DNA of 64,000 nucleotides from NCBI RefSeq assembly GCF_014201675.1, contig NZ_JACHEZ010000002.1, forward strand, positions 124,001 through 188,000, written 5' to 3'. The notes under the pieces were generated by a model. That model was not told where the DNA came from and did not search any database. It saw only the letters and a program-made list of their open reading frames with translations. Positions 27,146-34,915 of the stretch are shown piece by piece. Numbering within the stretch: position 1 is the stretch's first letter; every line of letters starts with the position of its first letter. Source of the stretch: Oceanithermus desulfurans (GTDB lineage: Bacteria > Deinococcota > Deinococci > Deinococcales > Marinithermaceae). A program made the translations under genes and the position numbers.

Positions 27146-27509
27146 GCAGCTCCGCGCTCTGCAGGCGTCCGAGCAGCTCCAGCGGGCTGAAGGGCTTGCT
27201 GAGGTAGAGGTCGGCCCCCGCCTCGCGGGCGCGGCGCGCGTACTCCTCGCCCTCGAGCGCGGTCAGCACCACGACCAGGGTCTCCTCGTGCCCGGCCACC
27301 CGGCGGATCCGCTCCACCACCTCGAACCCGTCCATGCGGCTGCCGAAGAGCATCACGTCGACGATCACCACCTGGGGATCGTGCCGCTCCAGCAGCGCCT
27401 CGATGGCGTCGCCGCTGCGCTCGGCGTGCACCTCGAAGCCCGCGGGGCTCAGGGTGGCCTCGAGCAGCGCCACCATGTCGGGCTCGTCTTCGATGAGTAG
27501 CACCTTCAC
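27135..27509 (-). CDS. Stand-alone response-regulator receiver domain
   Basis: 124 aa, receiver only. IEDEPD supplies the acidic pair, VIVDVML the phosphoacceptor Asp, and LYLSKPFSP the conserved Lys. The loop after the Asp is FGSRMDG instead of the usual proline-containing P..DG loop. It converges on the histidine kinase with an 11-bp overlap and overlaps the HD-GYP gene start by 4 bp, so it probably signals to the HD-GYP protein. Confidence 0.88.
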   Translation of the reverse strand: MKVLLIEDEPDMVALLEATLSPAGFEVHAERSGDAIEALLERHDPQVVIVDVMLFGSRMDGFEVVERIRRVAGHEETLVVVLTALEGEEYARRAREAGADLYLSKPFSPLELLGRLQSAELLTD

Positions 27510-28183
27510 TCCTGCACCTCCTCGAGCCAGAGCCGGTTGGCCCAGAGGGCCTCGAGCGGCATGGCCACGAAGGCCTCGACGAGCGCGGGGTCGAAGGCGC
27601 CGCCGGCCTGCTGCTCCAGCCAGGCGGTCGTGCCCGCGAGGGTGTAGGCGGGGTCGCGGCCGTAGCCGTGCATCCGGTAGTCGAAGCCGTTGGCCACGGC
27701 GATGACACGAGCTCCCAGCGGGATCGCCTCGCCGGCCAACCCGTCGGGGAAGCCGGCGCCGTCCCAGCGCTCGTGGTGGTGGCGCACCCAGGGGATCCAG
27801 TCGCGGAAAGCGGCCACGTGCTCGAGCAGCGAGGCCCCCAGCTGGGGGTGGGTGGCGAGCAGCTCGCGGCCCTCGTCGTCCTCGCCCACCCAGGAGGCGA
27901 TCACCCGGTCGGGCAGGCCCAGCTTGCCCACGTCGTGGGCCAAGGCCGCCGCCTTGAGGGGCGCGGGCTCGAGCGGCCGCCCCAAGGCGTCGTTGAGGCG
28001 CAGCGCCCAGAAGGCCACGCGCCGCGCGTGGCCGCGCGCCGCCGGGGCCTTGAGCTCGACCAGGGTCACCAGCACGGAAAGGAAGTCGTCCTGCGAGGCC
28101 CGGATCTCCCGGTAGGCCCGGGCCAGGTCCTGCGCGTACTCCATCAGCTGGCGTTGGTAGAGTCGTCCGGTCGCCACGTCCAC
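27506..28183 (-). CDS. HD-GYP-domain phosphodiesterase
   Basis: 225 aa, one HD-GYP domain without attached receiver: HARRVAFWALRLN, AHDVGKLGLPD, HHHERWDGAGFPDGL. This family hydrolyses c-di-GMP. The residues following the GFP position are consistent with HD-GYP, but the GYP motif itself is degenerate, so activity is not certain. GTG 28183 lies 7 nt after TAAAGT (minus strand, 28191-28196). The receiver gene follows in an overlapping operon, so the usual receiver/HD-GYP fusion appears split in two here. Confidence 0.83.
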   Translation of the reverse strand: MDVATGRLYQRQLMEYAQDLARAYREIRASQDDFLSVLVTLVELKAPAARGHARRVAFWALRLNDALGRPLEPAPLKAAALAHDVGKLGLPDRVIASWVGEDDEGRELLATHPQLGASLLEHVAAFRDWIPWVRHHHERWDGAGFPDGLAGEAIPLGARVIAVANGFDYRMHGYGRDPAYTLAGTTAWLEQQAGGAFDPALVEAFVAMPLEALWANRLWLEEVQE

Positions 28184-28237
28184 CTCGTAGACTTTAGACT
28201 AGCACCCGTCCCGTCCAAGTGAGGGTCATCCGGACGA

Positions 28238-28894
28238 CTAACCGCGCCGCCACGGGGGCGCGGCCGGCGGGAAGAGGCCGTAGCGCAGCGCCGCCCAGCC
28301 CCAGACGAAGCCGCCCAGGTGCGCCCAGAAGGCGACGTTCGAACCGCCCAGAAGGGCATAGACGAACTGCAGCAACGCCCAGTAGCCCAGGTAGAAGGCC
28401 GCCGGCAGGTAGAAGGTGAGGGGCAGGATGATCCAGACCAGCGTCAGGATCTGGGCGCGCGGAAAGAGGACGAAGTAGGCACCCAGCACCGCCGAGATCG
28501 CCCCGGAAGCCCCGATCATGGGGCTGGTGGAGCCGGGGTCGAAGACCCCCTGGGCCAGGGCCGCCAGCGCGCCGCCGAGCAGGTAGAAGAGCAGGAAGCG
28601 GAAGCGCCCCAGGCGGTCTTCCACGTTGTCGCCGAAGACCCAGAGGAACCAGAGGTTGCCGAGGATGTGGCTGAAGCCGCCGTGCAGGAACTGGCTGGTC
28701 ACGAGCCGGTACCCCTCGCCCAGGGGGTCGGCCCAGAAGAGCCGGGGCACGAAGCCGTAGCCGTAGATCATCGCCTCGCGGGCGGCGGGGCTGGCCAGCA
28801 GCTCGACGAGAAAGACGGCCGCGTTCAACGCCACCAGCGCCTTGACCACCACGGGCGGGCGCAGGGGGCGGTTGATGTCGGCCAGCGGAAACAT
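28238..28894 (-). CDS. Rhomboid-family intramembrane serine protease
   Basis: 218 aa, six membrane helices. Catalytic Ser in GASGAISAVLG (near residue 135) and His in WAHLGGFVWGW (near 190); the HGGFSHILGNLWFLW segment is the conserved rhomboid TM2. ATG 28894 lies 6 nt after TAAGCT (minus strand, 28901-28906), so it is probably leaderless. It shares a 34-bp intergenic region with the divergent surE. Confidence 0.93.
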   Translation of the reverse strand: MFPLADINRPLRPPVVVKALVALNAAVFLVELLASPAAREAMIYGYGFVPRLFWADPLGEGYRLVTSQFLHGGFSHILGNLWFLWVFGDNVEDRLGRFRFLLFYLLGGALAALAQGVFDPGSTSPMIGASGAISAVLGAYFVLFPRAQILTLVWIILPLTFYLPAAFYLGYWALLQFVYALLGGSNVAFWAHLGGFVWGWAALRYGLFPPAAPPWRRG

Positions 28895-28928
28895 ACCCCG
28901 AGCTTACCCCGGGTGTAGGCTTAGGGGT
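28895..28928. promoter_or_regulatory. Divergent back-to-back promoters, rhomboid / surE
   Basis: The whole 34-bp gap holds two opposite -10 boxes: TAAGCT on the minus strand (28901-28906) and TAGGCT on the plus strand (28916-28921), 9 bp apart. Each lies 6-7 nt from its start codon. The gap is roughly palindromic (ACCCC at one end, GGGGT at the other). Confidence 0.65.
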
Positions 28929-29678
28929 ATGAAGATCCTCGTCACCAACGACGACGGCATATTCTCTCCGGGCATCAAGGCGCTGGCCCGGGCCATGAGC
29001 GCGCTGGGCGAGGTCTACGTGGTGGCCCCCGACGTGGAGCAGTCGGCGGTGGGCCACGGCATCACCGTGCGCCGGCCGTTGCGCTTCAAGCACACCGCGG
29101 CGGCGGGGCTGGACCCGATCCCCGCCTACCGCGTGGACGGCACCCCCGCCGACTGCGTGGTGCTGGGGGTGCACCTGCTGGGCCGCCCCGACCTGGTCGT
29201 CAGCGGCATCAACATCGGGGTGAACCTGGGCCTCGACCTCACCCACTCGGGCACGGTGGCCGGAGCGATCGAGGGCACCTCGATCGGGATCCCCTCCATC
29301 GCCTTCAGCCTCGACGTGAACAGCCGCGCCGAGATGGACTTCGAACCCGGCGCCGCCGAGGCGGTGCGCATCGCCCGCTGGGTCGCCGACCACGGACTGC
29401 CGGAAAAGGTGTTCCTGAACGTCAACTTCCCGGTGAACGCCCCCAGGGGGGTGCGCATCACCGAGCTCTCGACCCACCACTACGAGGACGCGGTCGTCGA
29501 ACGCGTGGATCCGAACGGCGTCCCCTACTACTGGATCGCGGGCAAGCCCACGGGCAGCGAGGACCCGGGGACCGACCTCTGGGCGGTGCGCGACGGCTAC
29601 ACCTCGATCACCCCCATCAGCCTCGACCTCGCGGAGCACGGCTTCATGCCCGCGCTGCGTGCCGCCTTCGAGGGTTAG
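28929..29678 (+). CDS. surE: 5'/3'-nucleotidase SurE
   Basis: 249 aa. Metal-dependent phosphatase acting on nucleoside monophosphates. It begins with the diagnostic MKILVTNDDGI, with AP(D)VEQSAVGH, GTPADCV and VVSGINIGVNLG following, all SurE landmarks; length is typical. ATG 28929 lies 7 nt after TAGGCT (28916-28921). Its stop shares TTAG (29675-29678) with the convergent SAM adenosyltransferase gene. Confidence 0.96.
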   Translation: MKILVTNDDGIFSPGIKALARAMSALGEVYVVAPDVEQSAVGHGITVRRPLRFKHTAAAGLDPIPAYRVDGTPADCVVLGVHLLGRPDLVVSGINIGVNLGLDLTHSGTVAGAIEGTSIGIPSIAFSLDVNSRAEMDFEPGAAEAVRIARWVADHGLPEKVFLNVNFPVNAPRGVRITELSTHHYEDAVVERVDPNGVPYYWIAGKPTGSEDPGTDLWAVRDGYTSITPISLDLAEHGFMPALRAAFEG

Positions 29679-30457
29679 TCGAGCTCGAGCGGCGGGGGCT
29701 CTTCCTCGGGGCCGTGCAGGCTCACCGCCGCCCCCTCGAAGAGCTTGAGCCGCTCGCGCAGAGAGCCGTTCCGGATCGCGACCTCCACCAGCCCCGACGA
29801 GCCCAGGTAGGCCACGGCCTCGCCCTCGGGCACGTCGGCGAAGGTGGCGCGAAAGGGGATGCGCCGGCCCGCCAGGTGCACGGCCTCGGGCGGCTCCTGC
29901 GGCCTCAGGTTGCTGATCGCGTTGCCGAAGCGGTCGAAGGCGATCACCTCTCCCTCGCGCCCCGCCACCGTGGCGAGGGGCAGGCGCACCAGCTCCTCCA
30001 CGTCGAGCCGCGGCCCCAGCGCTGCCGGCGGCAGCCCCAGCGCCAGGTGCGCGGCCGCGGGGGCGAAGACGTCGCGGCCGTGAAAGGTGGGGCTCACGGG
30101 GCCGTCCGTGTAGCGCGTGGGCTCGAGCGTCCAGACCTCCCGAGGCGGGTCGAGCTCGGCGGCCAGGGTGAGCAGGCCGTTGTCGGGCAGCACGTACCAC
30201 AGGCGCTCGCCGCGGACGGCCAGCGCCCGGCGCTCCGAGCCCACCCCCGGGTCCACCACCGCGAGCACCACGCCCCCCTCGGCGAGGTGGGGCACCGCGG
30301 CGTAGAGCTGCAGCGCGGCGTGGCGCAGGTCCCCCGGGGGCAGGTCGTGGGCCAGGTCCACCAGCCGCGCCCCGGGGGCGCGGCGCGCCAGCACCGCCCG
30401 CACCACCCCCGCATAGACGTCGGCGGAACCGAAGTCGGAGAGGAAATAGACGGTCAT
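29675..30457 (-). CDS. SAM hydroxide adenosyltransferase (DUF62 family)
   Basis: 260 aa. Family members convert SAM plus hydroxide to adenosine and methionine. Landmarks: LSDFGSADVYAGVVRAVL, VVDPGVGSERRALAV, PDNGLLT, and PTFHGRDVFAPAAA. Length matches the family. ATG 30457 follows the stop of the TPR membrane-protein gene by one base, indicating translational coupling. Confidence 0.92.
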   Translation of the reverse strand: MTVYFLSDFGSADVYAGVVRAVLARRAPGARLVDLAHDLPPGDLRHAALQLYAAVPHLAEGGVVLAVVDPGVGSERRALAVRGERLWYVLPDNGLLTLAAELDPPREVWTLEPTRYTDGPVSPTFHGRDVFAPAAAHLALGLPPAALGPRLDVEELVRLPLATVAGREGEVIAFDRFGNAISNLRPQEPPEAVHLAGRRIPFRATFADVPEGEAVAYLGSSGLVEVAIRNGSLRERLKLFEGAAVSLHGPEEEPPPLELD

Positions 30458-30458
30458 C

Positions 30459-31982
30459 TCAGAAGAAGGCGCGCGCCCAGGGCAGGTACCCCGCGCCCAG
30501 GAGCAGCACCCCCAGGACGAGCCAGCCCACCATCACCGGCAGCAGGCCGCGCATCCGCAGGTAGATCAGCAGCGCGCCCGCGGCCACGACCCACCACAGC
30601 AGCACCGGGGCCAGCAGGAAGAGGCCGGCCACCAGCACCGCAAAGACCGGCGCCAGCCCCGCGCCGTAGCGGGCCTGCAGCGCCGCCGGCAGGCGCACCC
30701 GCAGCAGCGGCTCGGCCAGCGCCAGCGCGGCCAGCGCCAGCGCCCCCAGGGGCAGCAGCGGGTTGAAGGGCACCGGGCCCAGCCAGGCGGTGCGGCCGCT
30801 CAGCCAGGCGTACCCGAGCACCAGCGCCAGCAGCAGCACCCCCACCCAGAGGCCTTCGAGCCAGCTCTCGCGCCGCCCCAGCGGGGAGGCCGCCCCCTCC
30901 TCGGCGGGGCGCAGCGCGCCCCAGCCCAGCGCCCCCGCCGCCAGCGCGGCGACGATGTAGAAGACCGGCCGCACCACCTGCGCCTGCACCGGGGTGAAGG
31001 CGGCAAGCCAGTTTTGGTACAGGTACCAGCCCAGCCCCACGGCCGCCGCGGCCCCCAGCAGCCAGGCGAGCAGCAGCGCCCCGTAGACGCGACCCACGCC
31101 CCAGGCGTGGTCGGTGCGCACCTCCAGGGTGCTGATCGGTTCGATGCGGCTCTCGCCGTAGAGGTGCAGCCCCACGAGCAGCACCAGCCCCAGCAGCCAC
31201 AGCCAGGCGGCGCGCAGCAGCTCGGCCACCAGGTTGACCCGGCCCGCGAGCTGGTCGAGGGTCAGGCCGCCGCGGCGGGTGTCGCCCATACCGTAGTAGA
31301 CGCGCGCCAGCGTGGCCAGCGCCTCGGTGTAACGGGGGTCGGCGCTGGAGAGCTCCGCGAGCGCCCGCTCCAGCGTCTGGGCGGCTTCGGGGAGCCGGCC
31401 CGCAGTCCAGAGCAGCCGCCCCTTGAGCACGAGCCGGTCGGGGCCCTCCACCTCGCCCAGCTCCTCAAGCGCCGCACGCGGCCGCCCCATCCGCTCGAGC
31501 AGCCGCGCCGCGTCGACGCGGGCGCGCTCCTCGCCCAGCACCGCCGCCTCACGGTAGGCCTCGAGCGCCTCCGTGAAGCGCCCCACCGCCTCGTAGGCCC
31601 GGCCCTTGACCCAGGCGGCCTCGGGTCCGGGAACGAACTCCACCAGGCCCAGCGCCTCGGCGGGCCGGCCCCGCGCCAGCAGGTAGCGCGCCTCCAGGGT
31701 GCGCGTCGCCAGGTCCTCGGGCGCGAGGCGCTTGAGGCGCTCGAGCAGGTCACCGGCGTCCTCGAGGTTGCCCTCGTCCAGGTGCACCCGCACGAGCAGC
31801 TTCAGCGCGGGCACGTACTCGGGGTCGGCCACGAGCGCGAGCTCGCAGGCGGCGCGCGCCCCCGCCAGCACCTGTTCGTCGTAGAGGGTGCGGCACTGCG
31901 CGTAATACTCCGCCGGACCGGGGTTGAACTGAGCCCAGGCGAGGGTCAGGAACAACCCCGCAATTCCCAATATCCAACGCAT
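30459..31982 (-). CDS. Exported TPR protein with C-terminal multi-pass membrane domain
   Basis: 507 aa. Signal-like N-terminus (MRWILGIAGLFLTLAWA), then about six TPR units (residues 22-230; EYVPALKLLVRVHLDEG, AAWVKGRAYEAVGRF), followed by eight to nine membrane helices (about 240-505). This combination is not one I can name; the TPR part is predicted to be extracytoplasmic. ATG 31982 lies 6 nt after TAGAGT (minus strand, 31989-31994). Co-transcribed with the SAM enzyme gene. Confidence 0.8.
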   Translation of the reverse strand: MRWILGIAGLFLTLAWAQFNPGPAEYYAQCRTLYDEQVLAGARAACELALVADPEYVPALKLLVRVHLDEGNLEDAGDLLERLKRLAPEDLATRTLEARYLLARGRPAEALGLVEFVPGPEAAWVKGRAYEAVGRFTEALEAYREAAVLGEERARVDAARLLERMGRPRAALEELGEVEGPDRLVLKGRLLWTAGRLPEAAQTLERALAELSSADPRYTEALATLARVYYGMGDTRRGGLTLDQLAGRVNLVAELLRAAWLWLLGLVLLVGLHLYGESRIEPISTLEVRTDHAWGVGRVYGALLLAWLLGAAAAVGLGWYLYQNWLAAFTPVQAQVVRPVFYIVAALAAGALGWGALRPAEEGAASPLGRRESWLEGLWVGVLLLALVLGYAWLSGRTAWLGPVPFNPLLPLGALALAALALAEPLLRVRLPAALQARYGAGLAPVFAVLVAGLFLLAPVLLWWVVAAGALLIYLRMRGLLPVMVGWLVLGVLLLGAGYLPWARAFF

Positions 31983-32064
31983 ACCTAAACTCTAGCACGG
32001 GCCTTCTCCGGCTCCGGGTAGCCGTCTTGCTACAATGGGAACCGTTCAAACCCTGGAGGTGTCT

Positions 32065-32745
32065 ATGAAAAAGATTCTGGCCCTAGTTGCGCTCCTCTTC
32101 GCCATCGCTTGGGCGAACCCCGCCACCCTCATCGACGAAGGCCGCTTCCAGCAGGCCTACGAGGAGGGCCTGGCCGAGGGCACGGCCACGTCCTACGCCC
32201 TCGCCGCCAAGGCCGCCAGCTACTACGCGGGGTACGTGGCCTCCACGGGCAAGGACAAGGAAGCCTGGTTCTCCAAGGCCGAGGCCGCGGCCAAGAAGGC
32301 CATCGCCGCTGACCCCGCCTACCCCGAGGGCTACTTCGAGCTGGCGCGCGCCCAGGGCCGCCTCTCGCAGTACCGCGGCATCCTCGCCAGCCTCAACCTG
32401 GCCAGCTCGGTGCGCGACAACCTCAAGAAGACGCTCGAGCTCGACCCCAAGCACGACAGCGCGCTGGTGGCGCTGGCGCTTTGGAACCTCGAGCTCGCCC
32501 AGAAGGGCGTGGGCTGGATGTACGGCGCCAGCATCAAGCGGGTCGAGCCGCTGTTCCAGGAGGCCATCGCGCTCAACCCCACCGCGATCGCCCACCGCCT
32601 CGAGTACGGCGGCGCCCTGATCCGGCTCAAGAAGCCGGAGCGGGCGCGGGAGCAGCTCGAAAAGGCGCTGGAGCTGCCGGCGCGCACCTGGGTGGACCGC
32701 GCCGATCAGGAAAAGGCGCGGGCGCTGCTGGAAAGCCTCAAGTAG
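32065..32745 (+). CDS. Exported TPR-repeat protein
   Basis: 226 aa. Signal peptide MKKILALVALLFAIAWA, then TPR-type helical repeats (AEAAAKKAIAADPAYPEGYFELARAQ; LKKTLELDPKHDSALVALALWNLELA; PLFQEAIALNPTAIAHRLEYGGAL). Predicted periplasmic. Start ATG 32065 has GGAGGT 4-5 nt upstream and a TACAAT box at 32030-32035, so this gene has a conventional leader. Divergent from the TPR membrane-protein gene; a shared periplasmic function is possible. Confidence 0.85.
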   Translation: MKKILALVALLFAIAWANPATLIDEGRFQQAYEEGLAEGTATSYALAAKAASYYAGYVASTGKDKEAWFSKAEAAAKKAIAADPAYPEGYFELARAQGRLSQYRGILASLNLASSVRDNLKKTLELDPKHDSALVALALWNLELAQKGVGWMYGASIKRVEPLFQEAIALNPTAIAHRLEYGGALIRLKKPERAREQLEKALELPARTWVDRADQEKARALLESLK

Positions 32746-33360
32746 CGGCCAGCTGAAAAGTCGAACGCGTGGTTCACGCCAACCCGTCGCCACCGGCTTC
32801 TCTCACCACTCCAGGGAAAGCCGGGGCCCGGGCCTTGTCCAAAGGCGGGGCCGGGGCGCTGCGCCGGTCGCGGAAAGGCGAAAGCGCCCTCCCCTTTGGG
32901 GAGGGCCGGGGTGGGGGTTTTGAAAATGGGCTCGTGGGCTGTGGCCTGTAGCTCGTGGTTGGCCCCGTTGCGGGTAGCCCTGGCGTCGGCGTCGTTTGCG
33001 GCGTGGGTCCCGGGTCTCGGCCGGCAGGCCGGCCTCGATGCGGGGAGGCGGGAAAGGCGGTGGGTGGGGGCATGGCTTGTGGCTTGTGGCTTGTGGTCTG
33101 TGGTTCGTGGCCGGTACCCGGGGCCTGCAGGAACCCGTCTTGCGCCGTTCCCGCCTCCCACACCCCACAACCCACTACCTATTCGCCACCTACCACGCAC
33201 TGCGCACCACGCACTAGGTGCCGCTCCCAACCACCCCCCTCCGGCGGCTTCGCCGCCGCCTCTCCCTAGGGGGAGGCCGGGAGGAATCCCTGGCTTCCGG
33301 TCTGCGGAACAGGGTCCCCACGGCCGTCGGCTCTGTGAACGACGTCTTGGGAGGTTGCGG
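32746..33360. repeat. 615-bp non-coding, repeat-rich stretch with inverted hairpin elements
   Basis: No credible gene. CCCTCCCC/GGGGAGGG hairpin at 32887-32905 followed by a G-rich tract and TTTT; a tandem GTGGCTT-like heptamer run at about 33073-33112; a run of CCAC/ACC-rich simple sequence at about 33160-33215; hairpins GGCGGC/GCCGCC (33243-33257) and GCCTCTCCCT/AGGGGGAGGC (33258-33277). The last hairpin cluster, read on the minus strand, matches the order of the first (CCTCCC hairpin then GGGGTGG tract), so the two look like inverted copies of one element. Confidence 0.6.
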
Positions 33361-34170
33361 CTAGCGGCTAAGGCGCTCGAGCCGGCCGGCGACCCGCAGC
33401 ACCCGGTCGAGGCTGAGCTCGGGCACCTCGGCGAAGCTTTGCAGGTAACCACGCACGAAGGCCCCCGCCTCGGTGGGCACCCCGGCGCGGCCGCAGACGA
33501 TCGCCGCCACCGACCCCGCCTCGAAGCGGCCGCTGATCGCGTCGGGCGGGGGGCGGTCCTCCAGGTCACACCCCTCACACCCGCCGAGGTGGCCCAGGAA
33601 GAAGCGGGCCAGCTCGTAGACGAGCGTCGCGTAGCGCGCGGCGTCGTCCGCCTCCTCCAGCTGGATGACGAACCGCCCCTCGCCCCGGCGCAGCCGCCCC
33701 GGCGGCTCGGGCCCGAAGAGTGGCCCCGTCACCTCCACCCCCCGGCTCCTCACCCGCAGCGCCAGGGCCTCGAGCGCCGCGCGCACGTCCGCCGCCGCGG
33801 CGGCGGAGGGCTCCGGCGCCGGCGGTCCCTCGGTCTCGGCCACGTCGAAGACGAAGCGCAGGGGGCCGCCCGGGTGCAAAAGCAGCGCCGGCTGCGCGTC
33901 CGGGCGCACCCGACGCCCCAGCTCCCGCCACTCGGCGGCCGTCCGCACCTGGGTGGCCCCGGGTTTTTGCAGGTGCAAAAGAGCGGCGTTGTAGGGGGAA
34001 AGGTCCCGCATCCGGATCACGAAGTCGAGCAGCGCGCCGAAGGCCCGGCTCGAGCGGTAGCGCTCGGCCAGCCGGCCCAGCTGGTCGAAGGCGCGCAGCT
34101 CGGCCAGGCGCTCGGCCTCGTCCTCGGGCGGCGCCGGGTTCCACTCGGGGAACAGCGGGTCCTGGTGCAC
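33361..34170 (-). CDS. ArdC/IrrE-like protein with degenerate zincin site
   Basis: 269 aa. The N-terminal half resembles the ArdC ssDNA-binding domain (LSPYNAALLHLQKPGA, RTAAEWRELGRRVRPDAQP). The C-terminal half resembles the ImmA/IrrE metallopeptidase fold (ATLVYELARFFLGH; RFEAGSVAAIVCGRAGV), but the usual HExxH is YELAR, so both zinc histidines of the motif are lost. A CEGC pair follows. This suggests a non-catalytic relative of antirestriction proteins. GTG 34170 lies 7 nt after TAGAAT (minus strand, 34178-34183, inside the arsC end). Function unproven. Confidence 0.65.
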   Translation of the reverse strand: MHQDPLFPEWNPAPPEDEAERLAELRAFDQLGRLAERYRSSRAFGALLDFVIRMRDLSPYNAALLHLQKPGATQVRTAAEWRELGRRVRPDAQPALLLHPGGPLRFVFDVAETEGPPAPEPSAAAAADVRAALEALALRVRSRGVEVTGPLFGPEPPGRLRRGEGRFVIQLEEADDAARYATLVYELARFFLGHLGGCEGCDLEDRPPPDAISGRFEAGSVAAIVCGRAGVPTEAGAFVRGYLQSFAEVPELSLDRVLRVAGRLERLSR

Positions 34171-34175
34171 CGCCC

Positions 34176-34664
34176 TTATTCTAGTCCCGCGGCCGCCTTC
34201 AGCTCGGCCTCGTCGGGCCAGCGCCCCGCGGCCAGCGCCGCCGCCAGGGCGCGGCTCATGCGCCCCAGCGCGTCGCGCACCCGCCGCCACTCGGCGAGCG
34301 GGCGGCCCGAGGGGTCGGGAAAACTGACGTGCAGCCGGCGCGTGCGCGCCGGGTAGGCGGGGCAGGCCTCGGCGGCGGCGTCGCAGACGGTGAGCACCAG
34401 GTCGAAGTTCCAGGGGTCGGGCAGCTCGAAGAGCGTCTTGGAGGCGTGGCCCGCCAGGTCCACCCCCGCCTCGGCCATCACCCGCACGGCCTCGGGCTTG
34501 ACGCGCGTCTTCTCGGTGCCCGCCGACCAGACCTCGGCCGCCACCCCCGCCTCCGCCAGGTGGCGGCGCAACCAGCCCTCCGCCATCTGGCTGCGGGCCG
34601 AGTTGTGGGTGCAGAGCACCAGCAGGCGCAACGGGCTCCGGCTCCCGGCTCCCGGCTCGGTCAC
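34176..34664 (-). CDS. arsC: Thioredoxin-coupled arsenate reductase (LMW-PTP family)
   Basis: 162 aa. P-loop CTHNSARSQMAEG holds the nucleophilic Cys; two further cysteines spaced seven apart (TVCDAAAEACP) match the Cys82/Cys89 relay of S. aureus-type ArsC, and SFPDPSG supplies the acid loop. It reduces arsenate to arsenite in the cytosol. GTG 34664 overlaps the stop of the mini-thioredoxin gene, a plausible reductant. Confidence 0.9.
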   Translation of the reverse strand: MTEPGAGSRSPLRLLVLCTHNSARSQMAEGWLRRHLAEAGVAAEVWSAGTEKTRVKPEAVRVMAEAGVDLAGHASKTLFELPDPWNFDLVLTVCDAAAEACPAYPARTRRLHVSFPDPSGRPLAEWRRVRDALGRMSRALAAALAAGRWPDEAELKAAAGLE

Positions 34665-34903
34665 AGGTACCCCGCGATCAGCTTCGCCAGCTGCTCGGGC
34701 CGCGGCACCCGGCCGCTCAGCAGCACCTCACGGCCCACGACCAGTGCCGGGGTGGTCGTCACCCCGTAGCTCAGGATGGAGGGGTAGTCCTCCACCTTTT
34801 CCACCTCCGCCTCGGCCGAGAGCAGCTCGAGCGCCTTCCTCAGGTTCGCCTCCAGACTCCGGCAGTTCTTGCACCCCGCACCCAGCACCTTGAACACCGT
34901 CAT
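34661..34903 (-). CDS. Redox-active disulfide protein (mini-thioredoxin, CKNC)
   Basis: 80 aa thioredoxin-fold protein of the 'redox-active disulfide protein 2' type: VLGAGCKNCRSLE supplies the CxxC, and YGVTTTPALVVG the cis-Pro loop. These occur with DUF318/ArsP permeases and ArsR regulators in many genomes (from memory). Last but one in the ars operon, directly upstream of arsC, so it may recycle ArsC or deliver thiol-bound arsenic. Confidence 0.88.
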   Translation of the reverse strand: MTVFKVLGAGCKNCRSLEANLRKALELLSAEAEVEKVEDYPSILSYGVTTTPALVVGREVLLSGRVPRPEQLAKLIAGYL

Positions 34904-34915
34904 ACGCTTCCCTCC

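Noticed and set aside
33073-33112. Tandem GTGGCTT heptamers considered as a CRISPR or minisatellite
   Set aside because: Units are 7 bp, degenerate and without spacers, so not CRISPR. Reported only as simple sequence in the repeat-rich gap. No CRISPR array was seen anywhere.
32896-34356. 486-codon plus-strand frame across the repeat-rich gap and the ArdC-like gene
   Set aside because: Begins in simple repeats and continues as the antisense of the ArdC-like and ArsC genes; no coding signature.
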